Assembly: GCA_963920705.1 (NCBI GenBank) | Contig: OY987225.1 | Span: forward strand, 7,853,865 to 7,917,864 | Direction: 5' to 3' | Source: Odiellus spinosus | Lineage: Eukaryota; Arthropoda; Arachnida; Opiliones; Phalangiidae | DNA: 64,000 bases | Shown here: piece by piece, positions 55,725 through 64,000 of the stretch | How positions within the stretch are numbered: the stretch's first letter is position 1 | How the letters are laid out: every line of letters begins with the position of its first letter | The notes under the pieces: generated by a model | The model's database searches: none | What the model was told of the DNA's origin: nothing | The model's input: the letters and a program-made list of their open reading frames with translations, nothing else | Position numbers and translations under genes: made by a program

Positions 55725-56418
55725 ATTATAACAGCTACCCCTGACAACGAACTGATGATACTACAGTTTCGACTCCTACACCTCATTTAGCAGACGAAAC
55801 TCCTAAAGTTTATATTGTAATAGAATTTGGGCTTTTGTTGAGACCACAGTTGATTCTCGTGCATTTTGGTAAGTGAGATGGTAGCTTTCGCGCGGTTTCT
55901 TTCGTAGAAGTACTTAATCCAGAAAGTCATACCTTTCGTATGAATTTATGGTATAATTAAGTTCAAGAAATAAACTACCGTCATATATCGGGAAAAAATT
56001 TGTACTTATATATTTTTGAAATTTTATTTTGAAGTTTCTTTCGGACGCGTCAATCCAAAGGTATCAAATTTCGAATGCCGTTTTATTAGTGTGATAATAC
56101 TAAAAAATATAATCCAGGCATTAGAAAAAAAATGGTGACAACCTCACTTGAAAAAGTTAAATTAAAATAGGTTCGTTTTTATCTGTAGGCGTCTAAGCGA
56201 TGCTAAATTAATAACCGCTGTCGAACAGGTTATGGTTATACACTAATTTAAAAAGTCATGTTCATGGAAGCGAATAAATTGACGGTGAAAATGGCCAATT
56301 TGAGATATTTTCCTAATTTGCGCCGCTACTTTGTGATTTTAAATGTAAACAAAAATGACTTTAGGTTTTAAAACTCAATTTAATTTGTGGTACTATACTT
56401 CTATACTTAACCATAGAC
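55725..56418. other. Unassigned DNA
   Basis: AT-rich, no gene, RNA gene or repeat recognised. Confidence 0.3.
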
Positions 56419-56565
56419 CTTGCGCTAGAAAAGGGGATAGGCAAACCGCTGAATCAGACGTGCAAAGGGGGATGAAACGTCGTAGTCTCTGCGCATGAGC
56501 TCATGCGCAGAATCGGCCACTTATCATCCCCCTTTGCAGGTCTGATTCAGTTCTTCTAGCGTAAG
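56419..56565. mobile_element. Short MITE, about 147 bp, with central palindrome
   Basis: Ends CTTGCGCTAGAA and TTCTAGCGTAAG. Inner arms GAATCAGACGTGCAAAGGG / CCCTTTGCAGGTCTGATTC; the centre is the 24-bp perfect palindrome TCTGCGCATGAG-CTCATGCGCAGA (56488-56511). No coding capacity. The superfamily is undetermined. Confidence 0.7.
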
Positions 56566-57431
56566 ATATGTATTTTATCGCTTTATATGGTTTCTGGTTA
56601 GACACAAACATTGGGAGCATAAATTAACAATACCAAAACCAAATAATTATTATCGTTTATTCGTTTTCTTAACTCTGCCGAACTTGAAGGTCTTTGTCTA
56701 AAATGTCCTTTTAACCAGCTAGGGCCTTTTTAATTTGAAACTCCGCATAGTCTAACCTTTGAGTAAGTGATTCAAGGCTAATTTTCACCAAGCCGTGTTT
56801 GCAGCAAAAAGCGACGTGACGACTTGTTTTCGAGGCCCAAGTTAAGTTCTTAGTTAAAACCGAAGTTTTTTTTGAAGATATTTAACTCAACCTCACAGCA
56901 AATGATTATTTTACTATTTCTTATCGGTTAAAAGTAAAAAAATTTACAAACAAATATTAAACTAGAACACGGCATATTATGATTGGTAATTTGGTATGCG
57001 GTTCTAAAAGCTTTGTCGTCAGTGCTTTCTCCGGGGAGTGAGAAAAAATCCAAAAACTATAAACGGTCGAGATACGGAATTTGAAATTACCCCTCTAGCG
57101 GTTGAGATTGGAAGTAAGTCTGGGGTGCTAATATTGCACAAACTTTCTAGACGATTACGGGGGTGAGAATGTATCAACGGAAAACAACTCTCCCCTCTCT
57201 CTCGCAAAACAATGGAGCGTGTCTCGCCCGGCCGTCGCAATTTCAACTTTGATTTACTCTGGAAAGAATGTACTGGACCTGGCCACCTTTCTGTACAAAT
57301 TTCGTAATACTTCGGGTGAAACCATGGACTGAGAAAATCGAACTCACTTCATCGTCACCCACAGTATGTCGTCTTATAAACTTGAAGGATGATATACTTG
57401 TGATAAAACTTACCCGTAATATAAGCTTAGC
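56566..57431. other. Unassigned DNA
   Basis: No gene seen. An open minus-strand frame at 57019-57246 (75 codons) has no recognisable domain and no supporting start or splice context. Confidence 0.3.
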
Positions 57432-57740
57432 TAGATCAAGAAGGATCAGATAAGGAGAGGAAAAGTGGGGACGGCGCGGTTCCTACTGCGTCGACCTAAA
57501 CTCCCACTCTGGGAGAACGGGGGTAGAGACGTTTCGTGGTAAATTGTTGTCACGTGGGTAAAACGGATCCTTTATCAGCTTCATAGTAGTCGACGACGCT
57601 AGTGACCACCTGACAACAGTTTACCTCGATAATTTCCTATCCCCCCCCCCCCTTTCCAGCCGAGTGGGAGGTTGGCTCTTCTCTATCTAACTCAACGCAG
57701 CCCCACTTTTCCTCTCCTTGTCTGATCCTTCTTGGCTAGA
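57432..57740. mobile_element. MITE, about 309 bp
   Basis: Inverted ends of about 40 bp: TAGATCAAGAAGGATCAGAT, AAGGAGAGGAAAAGTGGGG at left and CCCCACTTTTCCTCTCCTTG, TCTGATCCTTCTTGGCTAGA at right, a few mismatches. Contains a C run of 11 at about 57642. No target duplication recognised. Confidence 0.7.
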
Positions 57741-57807
57741 TTCATGTAAATCCTGAATATATTCGCATTGATGAGTAAAGGCCGTCGTTAAAGCTAGATC
57801 TCTAGCT

Positions 57808-58008
57808 TTCGATTGGTCTCTGACCCTTATATGCGAAGAAATTTAGGATCTCTAAGAATCCCGCTAAGCCTATTTTCCGGGTAAATTTTTAATTTATTTC
57901 TAGTATAATATTTGTTTGTAAATTTTTTTCTGGTGTATTAGGCCTTTTTAAACAATAAGGAATGGATAAAAATGTACTGTTGTTGGTTGCATTTTTCCTT
58001 TAAGTAGT
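57808..58008 (+). repeat. Half copy of the fold-back family of 14127-14585
   Basis: Follows the right arm of that element: AATCCCGCTAAGCCTATTTT, AATTTATTTCTAGTATAATA, TTTGTTTGTAAA, TATTAGGCCTTTTTAAAC and GGTTGCATTTTTCCTTTAA. The left arm is absent or too decayed to see. Confidence 0.65.
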
Positions 58009-58278
58009 TCTTGCGGCTACCATAGCATGAACTCTATAGCGACTCAAAACAGTTTTGCCTAACTAACATCTTCAAAATTCCCGTAATCATATCTTTCAAA
58101 ATAAATAAAAGCGATTAAAGCATTAGTAGAAATCTTTTTTTAAACCTCTCTACGGAGGTGAAATTCTTAAATGTATAGTTTAGTAATTGAAATAAACTTT
58201 CTTTCGGGAATCTTCAGGAGGATTGATACATGATGTTAAATTAAAAGGTCGTAAATAAGCAAAAACCTTCATTTATAC

Positions 58279-58996
58279 AAAAAGTGCATTTATACCCAAC
58301 GATGGAGGACCAAAACCGTAAAGGTACAGAAATTAAAAATTCAAAACCGTGAAGGGTCAGAAATTAAAAATTAACGGTTAAAGAAATAAGTAAGCCGGTA
58401 AGCCACATTCTAAGAAATTAGGAAGTTATACTTTTAGATATTAATATGAATAAAAACTATACAAAAAATACGTATAAATTCGGCCTATGGAAAGTTTAAA
58501 TTATGTAGTCATTCTATAGGGAGACAGCGAAGAGCCAAGGGGGAAAGAAAGCCTGACGTCATGGAGCCCTCTTATTGGGGGAGCATTTGTAATGGCTATT
58601 ACTTAACTCCATCACTACGGGGGATGACACCGAGGTGAGAGATAGAAACCTCCGACGTATCAATGTCTCCCTTGCTGACTCACTATAGTAGAATCCAGCC
58701 TTGGACCAGTTTTTTTTTTTACGCCACCCCTATATATGTAAAAAGTTTCCTTCTTCAAGGGTAAAATTCTATTATAAAAACTTTCCATAGGACGGGGTTA
58801 TAAGTATTTTTTTTGTATAATTTTTATTCATTAAAAATTATACATTAAAAGTATAACTTTCTAATTTCTTAGACTGTGGCTTTCTTATTTCTTTAACCGT
58901 TAATTTTTAATTTCTGACCCTTCACGGTTTTGAATTTTTAATTTCTGTACCTTTACGGCTTTGGTCGACCATCGTTGGGTATAAATGCACTTTTTT
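58279..58996. mobile_element. Fold-back element, about 720 bp, arms about 215 bp
   Basis: The left arm 58279-58495 (AAAAGTGCATTTATACCCAA, AAACCGTAAAGGTACAG, AAAACCGTGAAGGGTCAG, GGAAGTTATACTTTT) is the inverted copy of 58785-58996 (CTGACCCTTCACGGTTTT, CTGTACCTTTACGGCTTTGG, TTGGGTATAAATGCACTTTT). The unique centre (about 290 bp) is GC-richer and holds TCTATAGGGAGACAGCGAA and TGTCTCCCTTGCTGACTCAC, possibly a nested pair. No coding capacity. Confidence 0.8.
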
Positions 58997-59307
58997 AGAA
59001 TTACGAAGCAAAGCTACGTTTTTGTATAATTTCTGTTTGCTTTTTGTGGATTGAAATTACGAACTTAAATACTATAACCCTACTTCAGGTTAATAAAAGG
59101 GGGTCTCGATCGTGAAACGAAATGAAAGAAATATAGAAACGAATAAAAACGCTTGTTTAAAATAAATCAGAATCAGGGTGCATTAACTCGGGTTGGCACA
59201 GGAGGAGAAGCTAGAAAAATCTTTAGTTCTTCAGCTTCAAAACAGTCAAATACCCGAGATTATTTACCCTTCATAAAAATTGTTCAAATATTCAACTAAC
59301 ACTTAAC

Positions 59308-59345
59308 CAACGCCTCCTATATTTTATAAAATATAGGAGGCGTTG
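59308..59345. repeat. Perfect 38-bp palindrome
   Basis: CAACGCCTCCTATATTTTA followed by its exact reverse complement, TAAAATATAGGAGGCGTTG. Flanked by TTAAC at left and ACTTAA at right. An imperfect copy lies at 47491-47526, with similar left flank (ACTAAC / ACTTAAC). Likely a minimal hairpin element or the centre of a decayed MITE. Confidence 0.8.
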
Positions 59346-60135
59346 ACTTAACTTATTTTCCGTCTTGTATTAAAACCATTCATAGAAAGCTTAGCATTCG
59401 CTTATCTTTTATTTGCCTTGCTTTGAACAGACAATATTTTTCGTCTTGCATTGAAAACAATTCGTAGAATGCTACCCGCTTTCTTATCTTTTTTAAACAA
59501 TAAATACAATTTCCGTGAGTATTTCTTAACTTTCGCTCTATTACTTCTAATATCTAATTAAACAGAGGGTTTGCTGTTTGTTCAACTTCTCCCTTTCTCT
59601 CCATTGCTTCTATTTAATTAGAATTTTTTTACGATTGTTCAACCTTCTTTTGCAGCATGTACGAAGCCACAAAACCATTTATCTCTTATCATTGCCTAGG
59701 TTAAGATATATTATAGATAGAGAGAATCCAATCTAGTCGCCCAATGCCTTCTTAGCTGCGCTTTAGCCTTATCAACGTTTTATTACAATTGTTCAACATT
59801 CTTTCGCAGCACGTACGAAGCCACAAACCCATCTATCTCTTATCATTGACTTTCTTATCACATATTATAGATATAGTGGGGATCCAATCTAGTCTCCCAA
59901 TGCAAGCTTAATTGTTTGATCAAAGACGAATATTCAACATGAAAATATATTTGCCACGGTCTTTATTTTTCATGGCTTGTTTCTTTCCCCGCCTTTTTCT
60001 CCATTAACTCTTTTCCACGGGACAAAAACTATTCAACATGAAAATGTATTTGCCACGGTCTTTATTTCTCACGATTTGTTTCCCGTCCCGCCTTTTGCTC
60101 TATTAACTCTTCCATGGGACAAACAGTGGTCGGAC
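59346..60135 (+). repeat. Series of adjacent pairwise duplications (AABBCCDD)
   Basis: Pair 1: TTTTCCGTCTTGTATT (59355) and TTTTTCGTCTTGCATT (59436). Pair 2, weak: TCTATTACTTCTAATATCT (about 59540) and TCTCCATTGCTTCTATTTAA (about 59598). Pair 3: GTTCAACCTTCTTTTGCAGC...TACGAAGCCACAAA...TATCTCTTATCATTG (59635) and its twin at about 59788. Pair 4: ATTCAACATGAAAATATATT...GCCACGGTCTTTATTT (59932) and its twin at about 60029. Each block of about 65-155 bp is present twice and blocks differ from each other. Confidence 0.65.
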
Positions 60136-60665
60136 GAGGAAGACTATTTCAGCTATCATCGACAAAAAAAAAAAAAAAAAAAAAAAAAAAAGCCGCCTCA
60201 TATAAGCAAAATAATGTTAATTTTCTGATGAAATGATGATTGGGTATAAATAAACAACATCTAAAGGCGTTGTTTTAATATTTTTTGTCAGAGACGATGT
60301 AAGCAATAGAAGGGTATGACGTCGCAGTAACTTTTCTGGTAGCTCCCAATAAATTGCCATGGCCAGTGTTTATACAACGTTTTGCGAAACCGATTCCCAT
60401 GAAACCTCCAGGCTTTTTAAAAAAAGTATTTCCTTGAAATTTCTAGGTTTTTCCACAAATATTTCCCTGAAATTTCCAGCACCAAGACCACCGATTATAT
60501 TAAGATAAACCTAGAGAGATAATCCTAAAGTTCCTAAACTACCCACTTCTGTCCATAAAAAAGAGTAATAACACTGAAAAAACTAGTTTAGACCAAATAT
60601 GCCCAAACCCCAAATTTCCCTGAAATTCCAGCGATCAATGATATTTCCCTGAATTTTAGATTGTG
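60136..60665. other. Spacer with poly(A) run
   Basis: A run of about 26 A at 60165-60190 follows the duplicated region; a plus-strand retroposed piece is possible but not supported by a target duplication. The rest shows no feature apart from repeated CCTGAAATTTC motifs (60430-60480, 60620-60655). Confidence 0.4.
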
Positions 60666-61020
60666 GCCCATTGTACCGACATCCCATTGGACCGACACAT
60701 TTTTAGCCACGATAAATCACCAAAATAAAATCCCAATCGACCGACACATTATCGATAATTATACGAATAATGCATTCGATATTTGGTCGTTCGAATGGGA
60801 TGTCGGTCGAATAGGATGTCGGTCGAATGGAATGTCGGTCGAAGGGCATTCTGTCGAATGGGTTATGTCGACCGAATAGGATGTCGGTCTAATGGGTCGC
60901 CATCCCATTCGATCGACATCCCAATCGACCGACATCCCAATCGACCGACATCCCAATCGACCGACATCCCATTCCACCGACATCCCATTCCACCGACATC
61001 CCATTCCACCGAATAATCCG
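60666..61020. repeat. 16-bp minisatellite with internal inversion
   Basis: Units GTCGAATGGGATGTCG in plus direction (60785-60895) meet the same unit inverted (CGACATCCCATTCGAC type, 60900-61015) around GGGTCGCCATCCC. Outlying units lie at 60670-60700 and 61545-61620. The two arms could fold into a long hairpin. Confidence 0.85.
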
Positions 61021-62042
61021 CACTTTTAGGGGATTCGGTTAAATGGGACCAGAATCTCTGTTTGAATATACCCGCTGGAATTTAAAATAAAATTCCCGGG
61101 AACGCAAAGATTCAATCTAAGAAAGCGAGAAATCTGATTCACTTATAATAATTTAATGGCCAAGTAAAATGAGCACTACACTCGAACAGTTCGTAAAATA
61201 TTAAGCACAAGATTTAGTTTAGAAGAACCAAATACTTTCAGATCCCTGGAACTTATTTTTATAAAGTGAATTGCTGATTTATATTTATATTTTTAATTCA
61301 TATTCATGAGTAATTGTACCTTTGTAACCTAACCTAACCTAACCTAACCCAACCGTTATCGTAAAACTACACCACGGTGACAACATAAAATAACAGAAAC
61401 AATCCACCAAAGTCAAAAAATATAAACTAACCTTTAACGTAAACTAACCTCGACTTTCTATCACTACGCCACGGTGACTTAAAAGTCATTCTATTATAAT
61501 ATATCATCATCAACATTTTCCTCAACCGATATTGTATCGGTCGAATGGGACCCAGAAAATATCGATATATATAAATGATAAATACAATCGATATTGAGTC
61601 GGTCGAATGGATGTCGGTTCAACACGAATACACCGAATTGGAAGCCTTTAATTTATTTCACTGAGATTTTCACGTTTGTATGAACCCTATCATAGCTCCC
61701 AAATAAAGGGTTTTTTAAATGGGGGGGGGGGGGGAAATAGTCCAGTTAATTGTTAGCAATTTTTATTAGTTGTGGAAATTCGTCCGCACAAAGATTCGTA
61801 GTACCTCTGATCGTCCGAGAGGTGACGCAATTGACCCATTCACGTCTGCATACAGTATATAAAATTTTTACAATGGGAAAATTAATTTAATATATTAATT
61901 TAAAATTTCCTTTTCGAACTGAAATTTTGATATCTAGCCAAAATTAAATTGATGAATAGTTATCGTATGTTAGTAGAAGTTAATTTTGGTTATAGCAAAA
62001 AATGATGTTATATATACATGGTAAAAGATCGGTTATTTGATA
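61021..62042. other. Intergenic DNA with dispersed repeat and CCTAACC tract
   Basis: 61145-61320 matches the repeat at 16840-17020 (AATTTAATGGCCAAGTA, GAGCACTACACTCG, TTTATAAAGTGAATTGC). CCTAACCTAACCTAACC lies at 61328-61348. ACGCCACGGTGA-type words repeat at 61370 and 61465. A G run of 14 lies at about 61721. Nothing else recognised. Confidence 0.5.
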
Positions 62043-63332
62043 TTAAAATATAATTTGACGTTTAACTGAAAAATTCAGTTGAGGTAATTTTGGAGTATTC
62101 AGATTCTTAAGTACTTTGATTGCCGGTAACTTGGCACTTAATTCCGGTGACGACCAATACTTAATCATGTCTTTAACTCTACCAGGAGTAGGCCACCCTT
62201 CTAAACTATTCTTGTTTGATTTTGTAGTCTGGTCTTTAACTCTGCTAGAAGTAGGCCACTCTTCAAAATTATCCTTGTCCGATCCTGGAGTCATTGCTGG
62301 CTTCTTTGGAGTGATCCAATGAACCTAGATGGTTTCCAACATACCATTTAAAGGGAGCCCAAAGGGGGTGCAAATAGAGGGGTCGACATTTTTAAAATAC
62401 GTCATCATGGGAACCAATTGTGGGGTTCAAAATAGCCGCTAGAACTATCCTAGCGCTAGGTGTTTGGGCGCGTTCCCCGATATGTAGTATTCCGCGTTTC
62501 CCCGAGTCCTCCCACTCCCTACTCCAACGTGGGCCTCGTGGCTCCACCCCGGATCCGGATGATGCCTATTTACGCCAGGGCTCTTCACGAAAAATAGTTC
62601 CCTATCACGTGATAGTGACGTTTTTTAAAAATGTCTTCCCCCCCATATTGGTCTTTTGCACCCCCTTTGGGCTCCCTTTAACCCAGTATAACACCTTCGT
62701 GTCCCCATAAAACTATACGGTGGTAAAATTACCCCGCATTTAGGCGTTGAAATCGAGACCCCAGGCTTGGATTTATTGGCATGGTTAGACTTAGCCGGGG
62801 TAATCCAATGAACTTGTGTTTTAATAATGCTGGAATTGTCGCGCTTGCTGTAAACTTTTGGCGTACAGATTTCCATCTCGAAAATTTCTTGGTCCGTAAA
62901 TTGCTGGTCCAAACTTAGGTTCTCGAAGCTATTTGGTAGAGTGGCATCGGAGGTTAGTTCCAAAACAGACATAATATATTTATCCCAAGGGTAATGAGCA
63001 CCCTTTTTTTGAAAACGTGTGTTAATATGATCGTAGTAACGATGAAATCTGTCTATGTCATTCATACTCGATGTTTTCCTTAACAATTCTTAAATTATAG
63101 GCATTTTTTAAGAATATTAAAACCAAGTATGGATAAATCGTGCAGTGAGAGCTAAGCCTAACTTACCCGATTCCATTTCCATCCATTCTTCAGTCTTTTC
63201 GTCTGGTAAACTTGAGCAATACAAACTTTCCTGAGAGGTTTTAGGCCCAAGGAGATTCTCTGCGCTGTAAATAGTACTGAAATTTCTCAAAGATTGAGAA
63301 CGATGTAATCTTTTTTTTAAAAACGCCATCAT
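62043..63332 (-). CDS. Three-exon host gene of unknown function, 267 residues
   Basis: Minus strand. Exon 1 63332-63167 (ATG ATG GCG start; ends TCG G|GTAAGT). Exon 2 63088-62733 (after TTTAAG; ends TGC GGG|GTAATT). Exon 3 62324-62043 (after ATCTAG; ends with TAA). Phases agree at both junctions and no stop intervenes. The first part is basic and serine-rich (LKKRLHRSQSLRNFSTIYS). The middle has FHRYYDHINTRFQKKGAHYP and LELTSDATLPNSFENLSL. Two copies of VHWITPxK lie in exons 2 and 3, followed by two copies of a EEWPTSSRVKD / EGWPTPGRVKD motif. No known domain, signal peptide or membrane segment recognised. The internal short repeats and charged low-complexity tail suggest a scaffold or nuclear protein, but that is a guess. 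No transposon homology seen. Confidence 0.6.
62352..62677. mobile_element. TTAA-flanked MITE (piggyBac-like) in intron 2
   Basis: 326 bp with ends AGGGAGCCCAAAGGGGGTGC and GCACCCCCTTTGGGCTCCCT (perfect over 20), flanked by TTAA at 62348-62351 and 62678-62681. TTAA duplications are the piggyBac signature. It occupies most of the 408-bp second intron of the minus-strand gene; without it and one TTAA the intron is 78 bp. GC-rich inside (CCCCGAGTCCTCC), no coding capacity. Confidence 0.85.
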
Positions 63333-64000
63333 TACAAATTGAATGAAGCGCCGTTTGAAAATGAAGTAAGGACAACTGGAGCGCGGGACATAAGTTCTTA
63401 AATTATTGAATTTGTGAAGTATTACAAACGATGTAGCCAGCAGCTCCGACTGCTCTGTTGAGATATTCTCTAAGCATATCGATACGCAGTTTTCGATCGA
63501 AATCTTAAATTATTGAATTCCGTAAATTTTTCGAGGGTGCAAGCGAAAACAGCTTTTTTATCCCGCGAAGGCAAGAGCAATAATTTTATCAGTGGGACTC
63601 CGTTCACTACGATAGCGGCCTAGTGGTATTCCTTCTTACATTTTCGAGTTTTTTTTTTGCTAGATTTCAGTTTGAAAAAGTTCGGTGTAGCAAGCAAAAA
63701 ATACAAGTTTAGCCTAGAATTATAGTTTGCTTAAGTCTTCGATTAACATTAACTATACACCGCGACAATGCCAGGGGATACATTTTTTTTTTTTTTTTTT
63801 TTTAATTCTTATACATATTCGAGAAAGCAAGATTACCTCGCGCAGCCTTGCCAGATCAAAAATTTGGAATTATAGCATAGTACGGAGCTCAAAAACGTTA
63901 TCAATTTACCCAAAAAATTATAGTACGCTATATTTTGGCGCGAAATTTGAAATTGGACTTGCTTAGTAGGTTAAAATGAATGTATACCTAACAAACAAGA
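63333..64000. promoter_or_regulatory. Upstream region of the three-exon gene, no defined site
   Basis: Would hold the promoter of the minus-strand gene. CTTAAATTATTGAATTTGTG (63398) and CTTAAATTATTGAATTCCGT (63507) form a direct repeat about 108 bases apart. T runs lie at 63650 and 63783-63803. No TATA box in a convincing place. A short plus-strand frame at 63727-63966 has no recognisable domain. Confidence 0.3.

Overview
This is a eukaryotic, AT-rich, repeat-dominated window. It is most likely from an insect or close arthropod relative: TTAGG/CCTAA (insect telomere-type) tracts recur, the Tc1/mariner and THAP/P-element-like transposases are of arthropod type, and the two host genes have intron-bearing structures. 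There are no operons, Shine-Dalgarno sites or CRISPR arrays. The species cannot be named from sequence alone.

Region by region. 1-2907 is the end of a large dispersed non-coding repeat, called HP here, whose 3' end is a cassette of stem-loops. Further copies lie at 10275-10610 (partial), 10617-14085, 27025-28090 (minus), 41327-42143 and 45149-48725 (minus). 3411-6735 is a nearly complete THAP/P-element-like transposon with TTAGG-rich inverted ends. A 1-kb unit to its right (6736-7725) precedes a 2.4-kb pure pentamer satellite (7726-10130). The same end + unit + pentamer arrangement recurs at 39946-41325. 14127-14585 is a fold-back element. 14953-16597 (minus) is a four-piece transposase-derived gene. 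17.5-19.05 kb holds degenerate CCTAACC tracts and small minisatellites. 19051-22513 and 31577-37855 are arrays of a 62-bp monomer, each carrying a 20-bp palindrome with a GGTACC core.

Between the two arrays lie LINE 1 (22514-25770, with an unrelated 1-kb gene-like insert), a minus-strand P-like transposase fragment (25770-26830), an HP copy, an unidentified broken coding region and a head-to-head mariner dimer (29205-31576). After the second array come an AT microsatellite, a fold-back element carrying a hAT-type MITE, and LINE 2 (39300-45140), which was split by later insertions. A second head-to-head mariner dimer lies at 50867-52784.

From about 53 kb the window looks more like host DNA with scattered MITEs. 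It holds a probable first exon of a papain-family (cathepsin-like) protease, with signal peptide and I29 propeptide, at 54258-54422 (+). A three-exon minus-strand gene of unknown function at 62043-63332 has a TTAA-flanked MITE in its second intron.

No genes here act together as a pathway; the logic of the window is nested transposition and satellite amplification. The most unusual structures are the HP stem-loop cassettes with a shared GACG loop, the palindrome-bearing 62-bp satellite that flips orientation exactly at its palindrome, the paired head-to-head mariners, and the P-like element whose ends merge into TTAGG repeats. I saw no retrovirus/LTR or Polinton element that I could support.
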